From Streptomyces hygroscopicus (GTDB lineage: Bacteria; Actinomycetota; Actinomycetes; Streptomycetales; Streptomycetaceae), in assembly GCF_026168105.1 (NCBI RefSeq), contig NZ_LBMW01000064.1, positions 1-35,399 of the forward strand: 35,399 bases of DNA, given 5' to 3'. The notes beneath the pieces are model-generated. The model did no database searches. It was not told where the DNA came from and worked only from the letters and a program-made list of their open reading frames with translations. The position numbers and the translations under genes were made by a program. Positions 9,271 through 16,781 of the stretch are shown one piece after another (the first letter of the stretch is position 1; the number at the start of each line of letters is the position of its first letter).

Positions 9271-10290
9271 CTAGCCGTTGATGGCCGGGATGACCTGGGT
9301 TCCGTACGCGTCGATGACGGCCTCCTGGGCGTCGTGCATGTCGTACACGGCGAACTGGTCGACGCCCAACTCGCGCAGTGCGGTGAGTTTCTCGATGTGC
9401 CTCTCGACGGGGCCGATGAGGCAGAACCGGTCGACGATCTCGTCGGGTACGAACTGGGTGTCGGGGTTGTCGCTGCGCCCATGGTGGGCGTAGTCGTAGC
9501 CCTCGCGGGCCTTGATGTAGTCGGTGAGTTCGTCGGGGACGGCGGCGGAGTGCTCGCCGTACTTGGCGACCAGGTCGGCGACGTGGTTGCCGACCATGCC
9601 GCCGAACCAGCGGCACTGGTCACGGGCGTGGGCCAGCGCCTTGGGCGAGTCGTCCTCGGTGACGTACGCCGGGGCGGCGACGCAGATCTTGACGTCGGAC
9701 GGGGCGCGTCCGACGGCCACGGCCGCGTCCCTGACCGCCTTGACCATGTATTCGGTCAGATACAGGTCGGCGAGCTGGAGGATGAAGCCGTCGGCCTCCT
9801 CGCCGGTCATCTTCAGGGCCTTGGGGCCGTACGCGGCCATCCAGACCGGGAGTTCGGCGCCGGGCCTGATCCACGGGAACCTGACCACCGTGCCGCCGAG
9901 GTCGGCCTCCTCACCACGGGCCAGCGCCCGGATGACCTTCATGGCCTCGCTGATCCGGGCCAGGGTGTTGGGCTTGCGGCCGGCGACGCGCATCGCCGAG
10001 TCGCCGCGCCCGATGCCGCAGACCGTGCGGTTGCCGAACATGTCGTTGAGGGTGGCGAACGTCGAGGCCGTGACCTCCCAGGTGCGGGTGCCCGGGTTCG
10101 TCACCATCGGACCGACCGTCAGCTTCTGTGTGTTCGCCAAAATCTGACTGTAGATCACAAATGGTTCCTGCCACAGCACGGCCGAGTCGAAGGTCCAGCC
10201 GTAGCGGAAGCCGTTGCGTTCGGCGCGCTTCATCAGGCTGATGACACGCGAGGCCGGCGGGTCCGTCTGCAGGACGAGTCCGAAGTCCAT
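9271..10290 (-). CDS. LLM-class (F420/flavin) oxidoreductase, CPS_4043-like
   Basis: A 339-residue luciferase-like TIM-barrel oxidoreductase. It begins MDFGLVLQTDPPASRVISLMKRAE; TVGPMVTNPGTR and GIGRGDSA are the flavin/F420 pocket motifs of the family. Its sequence and setting fit TIGR03842, a predicted F420-dependent group often placed beside dihydropyrimidinase genes. AGGAG at 10299-10303 lies 8 nt before the ATG and touches the stop codon of the dihydropyrimidinase gene, so the pair is co-translated. Its substrate is not established. Reduction of a pyrimidine ring or oxidation of a pathway intermediate are the likely roles. Confidence 0.85.
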   Translation of the reverse strand: MDFGLVLQTDPPASRVISLMKRAERNGFRYGWTFDSAVLWQEPFVIYSQILANTQKLTVGPMVTNPGTRTWEVTASTFATLNDMFGNRTVCGIGRGDSAMRVAGRKPNTLARISEAMKVIRALARGEEADLGGTVVRFPWIRPGAELPVWMAAYGPKALKMTGEEADGFILQLADLYLTEYMVKAVRDAAVAVGRAPSDVKICVAAPAYVTEDDSPKALAHARDQCRWFGGMVGNHVADLVAKYGEHSAAVPDELTDYIKAREGYDYAHHGRSDNPDTQFVPDEIVDRFCLIGPVERHIEKLTALRELGVDQFAVYDMHDAQEAVIDAYGTQVIPAING

Positions 10291-10301
10291 GAGCGCCACT
10301 C

Positions 10302-11705
10302 CTAGTTGAGGTACTGACAGGTGGAGCGGGGTGTGTAGACGCCGTGTCCCGCACGTCCGGTGAACTCCCGCTCGGTGATGACGGGTTCGCCGCGCGAGAG
10401 GACGGTCTCGACCCGGCCGGTGACGCGCTTGCCCTCGTAGGCCGAGTAGTCGACGTTCATGTGGTGCGTCTCGGCGGACATGACCTGCTCGGCGTGCGGG
10501 TCGTAGATGACGACGTCGGCGTCCGCGCCCGGGGCGATCGTGCCCTTCTGGGGGGAGAGGCCGAACATCCGGGCCGGGGTGGCGCAGGCGATCTCGATCC
10601 AGCGGCGGCGCGAGATGTGCCCGTCCACGACGGCCTGGTGCAGCAGGTCCATACGGTTCTCGACGCCCGGCAGACCGTTGGGGATCTTGGAGAAGTCGCC
10701 GCGGCCCAGCTCCTTCTGGCCCACGAAGCAGAAGGGGCAGTGGTCGGTGGACACCACCTGGAGGTCGTTGGTGCGCAGACCCTTCCACAGGGCCGCCTGG
10801 TGTTCCCTCGGCCGCAGCGGGGTGCTGCACACGTACTTGGCGCCCTCGAAGTCCGGCTCGGCGAGGTTGTCGGTGGACAGGAAGAGGTATTGAGGGCAGG
10901 TCTCGCCGAAGACGTTCAGCCCCTCGTCGCGCGCCCTGGCCAGCTCGGCGACCGCCTCCTGCGCCGAGACGTGCACCACATACAGGGGCGCTCCCGCGAC
11001 CTGGGCCAGCTTGATGGCGCGGTGGGTGGCCTCGGCCTCCAGGAGGGCCCTGCGCACCTCGCCGTGGTAGCGCGGATCGGTCTCGCCGCGGGCCAGCGCC
11101 TGCTCGACCAGGACATCGATCGCGATGCCGTTCTCGGCGTGCATCATGATCAGGCCGCCGTTCTCGGCGGAGCGCTGCATCGCGCGCAGGATCTGACCGT
11201 CGTCGCTGTAGAAGACGCCTGGGTAGGCCATGAACTGCTTGAAGGAGGTGACGCCCTCCTCGACCAGCAGGTCCATCTCCTTCAGCGTCTCCTGGTTGAC
11301 ATCGGAGACGATCATGTGGAAGCCGTAGTCGATGGCGCAGGTGCCCTCGGCCTTGGCATGCCAGGCGTCCAGGCCCTCGCGGAGCGTGTGGCCGACGCTC
11401 TGCACCGCGAAGTCGACGATCGTCGTCGTTCCGCCCCAGGCGGCGGCGCGGGTGCCGGTCTCGAACGTGTCGGAGGCGAAGGTGCCGCCGAACGGAAGCT
11501 CCATATGGGTGTGGGCGTCGACGCCGCCCGGGATCACGTACTTGCCGGTGGCGTCGATGGTGCGTTCGGCCGTCCAGGCCCCGGCGGCCGGGGTGCCGGA
11601 CGCGGCGAGGGCGGCGATGCGGCCGTCCTCGATCAGGACGTCGGCGTGGATCTCGTCGGATGCGGTGATGACGAGGCCACCGCGGATGACGGTACGGCTG
11701 CTCAT
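10302..11705 (-). CDS. hydA: Dihydropyrimidinase / D-hydantoinase
   Basis: A 467-residue cyclic amidohydrolase. The metal site is intact: His65 and His67 in DAHTHM, the carbamylated Lys156 in SFKQFMAY, His189 in MMHAENG, His245 in VVHVSA and Asp321 in STDHCPF. The enzyme opens dihydrouracil or dihydrothymine to N-carbamoyl beta-alanine or beta-aminoisobutyrate, and may open 5-substituted hydantoins. Length and motif order are standard. A GGGAG site lies about 11 nt before the ATG. It is followed 11 nt later by the LLM oxidoreductase gene and preceded by an amidohydrolase that would hydrolyse its product. Allantoinase is less likely, given the DAHTHM/SFKQFMAY combination and the beta-ureidopropionase neighbours. 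Confidence 0.94.
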   Translation of the reverse strand: MSSRTVIRGGLVITASDEIHADVLIEDGRIAALAASGTPAAGAWTAERTIDATGKYVIPGGVDAHTHMELPFGGTFASDTFETGTRAAAWGGTTTIVDFAVQSVGHTLREGLDAWHAKAEGTCAIDYGFHMIVSDVNQETLKEMDLLVEEGVTSFKQFMAYPGVFYSDDGQILRAMQRSAENGGLIMMHAENGIAIDVLVEQALARGETDPRYHGEVRRALLEAEATHRAIKLAQVAGAPLYVVHVSAQEAVAELARARDEGLNVFGETCPQYLFLSTDNLAEPDFEGAKYVCSTPLRPREHQAALWKGLRTNDLQVVSTDHCPFCFVGQKELGRGDFSKIPNGLPGVENRMDLLHQAVVDGHISRRRWIEIACATPARMFGLSPQKGTIAPGADADVVIYDPHAEQVMSAETHHMNVDYSAYEGKRVTGRVETVLSRGEPVITEREFTGRAGHGVYTPRSTCQYLN

Positions 11706-11817
11706 GCTCCCTCTGCTCCCTTACCTGCGTTGACGCTCCGCCGGGATGCGGTCGGACGGTGCGGGTTGTCAGTGGCTGGTCGCGCACACGCGGCGGGGCC
11801 GCATGCCGGATCGCAGG

Positions 11818-11841
11818 CCCGCGCCCCTTGCGGGGCGCGGG
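11818..11841. repeat. 10-bp stem-loop of a GCGCCCC-type dispersed repeat
   Basis: CCCGCGCCCC (11818-11827) pairs with GGGGCGCGGG (11832-11841) around TTGC, 18 nt past the stop of the upstream amidohydrolase. Together with GCGCGACCAGCCACTG on the minus strand at about 11771-11790, it resembles a palindromic element (GCGCCCC, short loop, GGGGCGC, then GCGCGACCAGCC) that I recall as very common between Streptomyces genes. A second, related stem is at 19598-19617. It may end or process the transcript. Confidence 0.5.
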
Positions 11842-11859
11842 TGTGATCCGCCGGCCCGG

Positions 11860-12702
11860 CTACGGAGCAGTCAGCGGCTGGTACGCGCCCGGTGCCCGGT
11901 CCCGGTAGAACTGCCAGCGGTCGCGCACCTCCCGCAGCTTGGCCATGTCCAGGTCGCGGACGACGAGTTCGGGCTCCTTGTCGCTCGCCACCTCGCCGAC
12001 GAACTGGGCCTCCGGGTCCACGAAGTACGAGGTCCCGTAGAAGTCGTTGTCGCCGTACTCCTCGACGCCCACCCGGTTGATCGCGCCGACGAAGTACTCG
12101 TTGGCCACGGCCGCCGCAGGCTGCTCCAGCTGCCACAGGTAGGCGGACAGACCGCGCGAGGTGGCCGACGGGTTGAACACGATCTCGGCGCCCGACAGGC
12201 CGAGCGCCCGCCATCCCTCCGGGAAGTGGCGGTCGTAGCAGATGTAGACGCCGATCATGCCGGCCTTGGTGTCGAACACGGGCCAGCCGGAGTTGCCGGG
12301 GCGGAAGTAGAACTTCTCCCAGAAGCCCTTCACCTGCGGAATGTGGGTCTTGCGGTACTTGCCGAGGTACGAGCCGTCGGCGTCGATCACCGCGGCGGTG
12401 TTGTAGAGGACGCCGGGCTGTTCCTCCTCGTACATGGGCAGCACGAGCACGATGCCCAGCTCCTTCGCCAGCGCCTGGAAGCGCTTGACGATCGGGCCGT
12501 CCGGGATCTGCTCGGCGTACTCGTAGAACGCCGGGTCCTGGACCTGGCAGAAGTACGGCCCGTAGAACAGCTCCTGGAAGCACAGGACTTGAGCACCCTG
12601 CGCGGCCGCGTCGCGCACCGCCTGCTCGTGGACCTGGATCATCGATTCCTTGTCGCCGGTCCAGGCGGTCTGGAAGACGGCGGCACGGATCACTCTGCTC
12701 AT
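11860..12702 (-). CDS. Nitrilase-superfamily amidohydrolase (beta-ureidopropionase-like), copy 1
   Basis: A 280-residue carbon-nitrogen hydrolase. The Glu-Lys-Cys triad is Glu44 (CFQELF), Lys118 (KYRKTHIPQ) and Cys155 (VYICYDRHFPEGW). It probably cleaves N-carbamoyl beta-alanine to beta-alanine, CO2 and ammonia after HydA has acted. GGAGG lies 6 nt before the ATG at 12702. It is about 72% identical by my hand count to the other amidohydrolase at 15757-16599 (202 of 280 positions, no gaps). The two differ most in residues 1-100 and 245-280. A conserved direct repeat lies upstream, so it may have its own promoter. Other N-carbamoyl substrates remain possible. Confidence 0.88.
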   Translation of the reverse strand: MSRVIRAAVFQTAWTGDKESMIQVHEQAVRDAAAQGAQVLCFQELFYGPYFCQVQDPAFYEYAEQIPDGPIVKRFQALAKELGIVLVLPMYEEEQPGVLYNTAAVIDADGSYLGKYRKTHIPQVKGFWEKFYFRPGNSGWPVFDTKAGMIGVYICYDRHFPEGWRALGLSGAEIVFNPSATSRGLSAYLWQLEQPAAAVANEYFVGAINRVGVEEYGDNDFYGTSYFVDPEAQFVGEVASDKEPELVVRDLDMAKLREVRDRWQFYRDRAPGAYQPLTAP

Positions 12703-12764
12703 CGGGACCTCCGGTCGCTCGGTGTGCGGCGAGCCTAGGAAGTCCGGCGGAGCGGTTTGAGTTG

Positions 12765-12806
12765 CACCGTGTCACGTCTGCGGGCGCCCGGCGTTCCACC
12801 GTGTCA
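12765..12806 (-). promoter_or_regulatory. Twin CACCGTGTCA direct repeat upstream of amidohydrolase copy 1
   Basis: CACCGTGTCA occurs exactly twice, at 12765-12774 and 12797-12806, with a 32-bp offset, about three helical turns. On the coding strand the distal copy reads TTGACACGGTG and contains a consensus -35. The site lies between the pucR stop and the amidohydrolase start, so PucR is the obvious candidate to bind it, by inference only. Confidence 0.5.
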
Positions 12807-12849
12807 ACCCGTCCCGCACGCGTGGGTTTCCCACTCTTTTCCATGGCGT

Positions 12850-14409
12850 TCACCCTTGTTGGGCGTCGTGCGCGAGCAGCGCGATGTGCACGGAGGCGGC
12901 CTGCTCGAAGTCGTCGAGGTCGACCCCGAGACGTGCCTCGATGGCCTCGAGCCTGCGGTAGAGCGCGGGACGGCTGACGTGGTGGAGCTGGGCGGTACGG
13001 GACTTGTTGCGGCCGGTGGCCAGATAGGTCCGCAGCACGGGGAGCAGGTCATGTTCGGCGTCGCGCCCGCACAGCAGCCCGTCCAGTTCCCGCTCGGCGA
13101 AGGACTGGACATGCGGGTCGTCGCGCAGCAGCCGGACCAGACCGCGCAGATGGACGTCCTTGAGGCGTACGACGGCCGGAAGGTCCAGCGCGGTGGAATG
13201 GTCGGCGACGGCGTCGGCGACGTGCTGGGCCTCGCGCAGCCCGGCGGGCACGTCCTCCCAGGCGGTGCGCGGGTCGGCCGCGGCGATGGCCGTGCCGCAG
13301 GCCCCGGACTCCGTCCGCAGCCGGGCGGCGAAGTGCGCGGTGAGCGCCTGGGCGTCCTGGTCGCGGGCTAGGCTGAGCAGGACCGCGGTGGCCCCGTCGG
13401 CCAGTTCGGCGGCGAGTCCGGGCAGTCCCAGCAGGCGCAGCACGCGGTCGAGCGCGGCCGGTTCGCCGTCGCGCACGACGAGGGGCACGAAAGTGCGGCG
13501 GTTGACGGGCAGCCCGGCCGCGCGCGCCCGCGGAAGGAGCTGACGGGCCGGTACGACCCCGGAGACGAGGTCGGTGAGCAGGCTCTGCGCGGACTGTTCC
13601 TCCCAGGAGTGCGCCGCACCGCCCAGCATGCGGTGCAGTACGAGGGCCTCGGCGGCGCGCTCGGCCAGGAGGCGCCCGATGGGGCTGTCGCCGCGGTAGC
13701 CGCAGAGCACGATCCGGCCCCAGCGCTCGCCGCGCCCGCCCAGCTCGGCACGGACCCAGCCGTCGCCCTCGCTGCCGCCCGCCTGGCGTGCGATGCGCTC
13801 CCAGTCGCGCAGCACGTCGTCGACCGCGGACCGCTCACCCGCCGTGGCGAGGACACGGTGGGCGAGGTTGGTGAGGACCACGGGGCAGCCGGCGTGCACG
13901 GCGATCTCGCCGAGCAGCCGCTGGAGCGGGGCGCCCGCCGTGATGAGCCCGGTCAGGGCCGTCCGTACGGCTTCCGACAGGCTCACGGCCGCGAACTTCC
14001 GCCGCACCAGCCGGGACTGGACCTCTTCGGTCAGTTCGGCGAAGGGGAACGGCCGGTGCAGCACGACCATGGGCAGCCCGCAGCGCTCGGCGGCACGGCG
14101 CATCACGGCCGGGGGCGTGGGGAAGGCCCGGCCGAGTCCGAGGACGACGGCCGCGGCCTCCGCACGGTGCAGGGACCGGATGTACTCGGCCTGCTTGTCC
14201 TCGTCACCGGCGAGCAGCACCCCGGTGGTGAGGACCATCTCGCCGCCGCTGAGCATCACCCCGACATCGGGGGCCTCGGCGACGTGCACCCAGCGCACCG
14301 GCCGGTCGAGGTGCCCGGCTCCGGCCACCACCTCGGGCTCTCCGGCGAGCACCCGGTCCAGGGTGAGGACCTGGCGTACCGACAGGGCGGGTTCCAGGGC
14401 GCTGGTCAT
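12850..14409 (-). CDS. PucR-family transcriptional regulator
   Basis: A 519-residue regulator. Residues about 10-130 match the PucR N-terminal ligand domain (LSVRQVLTLDRVLAGEPEVVAGAGHLDRPVRWVHVAE). The middle is GGDEF-like or CdaR-like. Residues about 450-515 form the C-terminal PucR HTH (LLPVLRTYLATGRNKSRTAQ, then SRPALYRRL). The family controls purine, allantoin and pyrimidine breakdown. The gene sits between the two amidohydrolase genes, on the same strand as the whole catabolic set, so it most likely controls this pathway and itself. AAGGGA lies 8 nt before the ATG. Whether it activates or represses cannot be read here. Confidence 0.92.
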   Translation of the reverse strand: MTSALEPALSVRQVLTLDRVLAGEPEVVAGAGHLDRPVRWVHVAEAPDVGVMLSGGEMVLTTGVLLAGDEDKQAEYIRSLHRAEAAAVVLGLGRAFPTPPAVMRRAAERCGLPMVVLHRPFPFAELTEEVQSRLVRRKFAAVSLSEAVRTALTGLITAGAPLQRLLGEIAVHAGCPVVLTNLAHRVLATAGERSAVDDVLRDWERIARQAGGSEGDGWVRAELGGRGERWGRIVLCGYRGDSPIGRLLAERAAEALVLHRMLGGAAHSWEEQSAQSLLTDLVSGVVPARQLLPRARAAGLPVNRRTFVPLVVRDGEPAALDRVLRLLGLPGLAAELADGATAVLLSLARDQDAQALTAHFAARLRTESGACGTAIAAADPRTAWEDVPAGLREAQHVADAVADHSTALDLPAVVRLKDVHLRGLVRLLRDDPHVQSFAERELDGLLCGRDAEHDLLPVLRTYLATGRNKSRTAQLHHVSRPALYRRLEAIEARLGVDLDDFEQAASVHIALLAHDAQQG

Positions 14410-14476
14410 GGCGACGTTCCCTTGCTCAGGTTCCTATGGAATACACCTCATGACGGCGCTGTCGAGGTTCGGACCG

Positions 14477-15760
14477 TCACTGGACGCTCCTGAGGGCCCT
14501 CTCGAGGATCGCGGCGCCCTCCTCGGCCTCCGCGGCGGTGAGCGTGAGCGGTGGGGCGATGCGCAGCACGCTGGTGTTGTGGCCGCCGCCCTTGCCGATC
14601 AGCAGCCCTGCCTCGCGGGCGGCCTCCAGCACGGCGGCCGCCGCGTGCGGATCGGCCTCGTCGGTGCCGGGCCTGACCAGCTCGACGCCGATCATCAGGC
14701 CGCGCCCGCGCACCTCCCGGACGCCCGGAAGCTGTGCGCCCGCCGCCCGCAGCCGCTCGATGAGCGGTCCGCCGACGCGCCGGGCGTTGCCCTGGAGGTC
14801 GTGCTCCAGCAGGTAGGAGAGGTTGGCGAGGCCGGCGGCCATGGTGATCTGGGTGCCGCCGAACGTGGAGATCGAGTTGGCGTCCAGGCAGTTCATGATC
14901 TCGGCGCGGGCGACGACGCCGCCGATGGACATGCCGTTGCCGATGCCCTTGGCGAAGGTGAGGATGTCGGGCGGCCCCGAGGCGCCGTGTGCCTGCCAGC
15001 CCCAGAAGTGGTCGCCGGTGCGGCCCCAGCCGGTCTGCACCTCGTCGGCAATCCAGAGGATGCCCTGCTCCTGGAGCACGTCACGGAAGGCGGCGTACAG
15101 GCCGTCGGGCGGCGAGGTGAAGCCTCCGACGCCCTGGATGGGCTCGGCGATCAGGGCCGCGGGTGGGCGGGTGTGCCCGAGGAGGTCCTTCAGGTCCTCG
15201 ACGCAGGCCGCGATGAACTCGGCGTCGCTCAGGTGGGCGTAGGGGCCCCGGGTGCGGACGCCTCCGTGGACGTACAGGGTCCCCAGCGGTGACAGCGAGG
15301 TCGGGGACCAGCTGCGGTTGCCGGTGATGCCGACCGCGCTGAACGAGCGGCCGTGGTAGCTGTTGCGCATCGCGAGGATCTGGTTGCTGCGCCGGTACGT
15401 CGTCGCCAGCAGCAGCGCGGTGTCGTTGGCCTCGGTGCCGGACGTGGTGAAGAAGACGCGGGCGTCCGGAATTCCGCTCAACTGGGCGATTTTTTCGGCG
15501 AGTTCGACCATCGGCCGGTTGAGGTAGAGGGTCGAGGAGTGCAGGATCCGGCCGGCCTGCTCGGTCACCGCCTTGGCGACCTCGGGCAAGGCGTGCGCGG
15601 TCATCGTGGTGAGGATCCCGCCGAAGAAGTCCAGGTACTTCTTTCCGTCACCGTCCCAGACGTGGCGGCCCTCGCCGTGGGTGATCTCGAGGGGGTCCTT
15701 GTAGTACAGGGCCAGCCAGTCGGGCATGACGGCCTTGTGGCGGGCGTGGAGGTCGGTCAC
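14477..15760 (-). CDS. Class III PLP aminotransferase (AGXT2 / beta-amino acid type)
   Basis: A 427-residue fold-type I, class III aminotransferase. SGTEAND marks the PLP phosphate site, Asp239 in IADEVQTGWGRTG binds the pyridine nitrogen, and Lys271 in FAKGIGNGM forms the aldimine. GTG at 15760 is chosen because it overlaps the upstream amidohydrolase stop (GTGA), giving coupled translation; longer versions of the frame only run into that gene. In this setting it probably transfers the amino group of beta-alanine or 3-aminoisobutyrate to pyruvate, glyoxylate or 2-oxoglutarate, which completes reductive pyrimidine catabolism. The acceptor is unknown. Confidence 0.9.
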   Translation of the reverse strand: MTDLHARHKAVMPDWLALYYKDPLEITHGEGRHVWDGDGKKYLDFFGGILTTMTAHALPEVAKAVTEQAGRILHSSTLYLNRPMVELAEKIAQLSGIPDARVFFTTSGTEANDTALLLATTYRRSNQILAMRNSYHGRSFSAVGITGNRSWSPTSLSPLGTLYVHGGVRTRGPYAHLSDAEFIAACVEDLKDLLGHTRPPAALIAEPIQGVGGFTSPPDGLYAAFRDVLQEQGILWIADEVQTGWGRTGDHFWGWQAHGASGPPDILTFAKGIGNGMSIGGVVARAEIMNCLDANSISTFGGTQITMAAGLANLSYLLEHDLQGNARRVGGPLIERLRAAGAQLPGVREVRGRGLMIGVELVRPGTDEADPHAAAAVLEAAREAGLLIGKGGGHNTSVLRIAPPLTLTAAEAEEGAAILERALRSVQ

Positions 15761-16599
15761 GGCTTCACCAGTCCTTCGTACGCGTCGGGGCGGCGGTCGC
15801 GGTAGAACGCCCACTGCTGCCGCACTTCTTCGATGAGGTCGAAGTCGAGGTCGCGGACGACGAGTTCCTCCTCCTTGTCGCTGGCGGCGTCCCCCACGAA
15901 CTGCCCGCGGGGGTCCACGAAGTAGCTCGTTCCGTAGAAGTCGTTGTCGCCGTACTCCTCCCGGCCCACGCGGTTGATCGCGGCCACGAAGTACTCGTTG
16001 GCGACGGCGGCCGCGGGCTGTTCCAGTTGCCAGAGGTAGGCGGACAGGCCGCGCGAGGTGGCGGACGGGTTGTAGACCAGCTGGGCGCCGTTGAGGCCGA
16101 GTTGCCGCCAGCCCTCCGGGAAGTGGCGGTCGTAGCAGATGTACACGCCGACCCTGCCGACCGCCGTGTCGAAGACGGGCCAGCCGAGGTTGCCCGGTTT
16201 GAAGTAGTACTTCTCCCAGAAGCCCTTGACCTGGGGGATGTGGTGCTTGCGGTACTTGCCGAGGTAGCTGCCGTCGGCGTCGATCACGGCGGCGGTGTTG
16301 TAGTAGAACCCGGACTGCTCGATCTCGAAGACGGGGACGACGATCACCATCCCGGTCTCGCGCGCCAGTTCCCGCATCCGGGTGACCGTGGGGCCGTCGG
16401 GGACCGGCTCGGCCCAGCGGTAGTGCTCTGGCTCCTGGACCTGGCAGAAGTAGGGGGCGTTGAAGACCTCCTGGAAGCCGATCACCTTCGCGCCCTGCCG
16501 GGCCGCCTCGCGGGCGTGCTCCACATGTTTGGCGATCATGGATTCCGTGTCACCGGTCCAGGTCGCCTGGACCAGTGCGGCGCGTACGACGTGGGCCAT
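15757..16599 (-). CDS. Nitrilase-superfamily amidohydrolase (beta-ureidopropionase-like), copy 2
   Basis: A 280-residue paralogue of the enzyme at 11860-12702, with the same Glu44, Lys118 and Cys155 triad (GFQEVF, KYRKHHIPQ, YICYDRHF). It heads the catabolic gene set and is coupled to the aminotransferase by a 4-nt overlap, so its product is probably the aminotransferase substrate. An AAAGGAG site lies 8 nt before the ATG at 16599. Substitutions relative to copy 1 near the active-site entrance (FNAPYF for FYGPYF, FEIEQSGFYY for YEEEQPGVLY) suggest a different side-chain preference, for example N-carbamoyl beta-aminoisobutyrate or a carbamoyl alpha-amino acid. That is inference. Confidence 0.88.
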   Translation of the reverse strand: MAHVVRAALVQATWTGDTESMIAKHVEHAREAARQGAKVIGFQEVFNAPYFCQVQEPEHYRWAEPVPDGPTVTRMRELARETGMVIVVPVFEIEQSGFYYNTAAVIDADGSYLGKYRKHHIPQVKGFWEKYYFKPGNLGWPVFDTAVGRVGVYICYDRHFPEGWRQLGLNGAQLVYNPSATSRGLSAYLWQLEQPAAAVANEYFVAAINRVGREEYGDNDFYGTSYFVDPRGQFVGDAASDKEEELVVRDLDFDLIEEVRQQWAFYRDRRPDAYEGLVKP

Positions 16600-16641
16600 G
16601 GTGCCGCTCCTTTGCCTGTTGTCCTGGTGGGGACGTCAGAG

Positions 16642-16672
16642 CCTCTACGCCCGTAGACACAGGTTGTAGAGG
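16642..16672. promoter_or_regulatory. Compound palindrome upstream of the catabolic gene set
   Basis: TCTACGCCCGTAGA (16644-16657) is a perfect 14-bp palindrome. CCTCTAC (16642-16648) also pairs with GTAGAGG (16666-16672), giving three GTAGA half-sites in 31 bp. It lies 43-73 bp before the first gene of the minus-strand set, where an operator is expected. Confidence 0.5.
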
Positions 16673-16781
16673 GTCGAACGTAAGCCCCCGGGACGGCCTT
16701 GCCAAGACCATCGTCGTCAACCCGCGAAGTCGATCGGGTTTCGCACCCCTGTGGGCGAGTGGTCGGATTGTCGGCGGGGGC

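Noticed and set aside
10302..11705. Allantoinase, with the set as a purine (allantoin) pathway
   Set aside because: PucR and NCS1 proteins also occur in allantoin loci, but there is no allantoicase or ureidoglycolate enzyme, while two beta-ureidopropionase-like enzymes and a beta-amino acid aminotransferase are present.
10291..11787. Extension of the LLM oxidoreductase frame to 838 residues
   Set aside because: Upstream of 10290 it is the Arg/Gly/Pro-rich shadow of the dihydropyrimidinase gene; the ribosome site and family start are at 10290.
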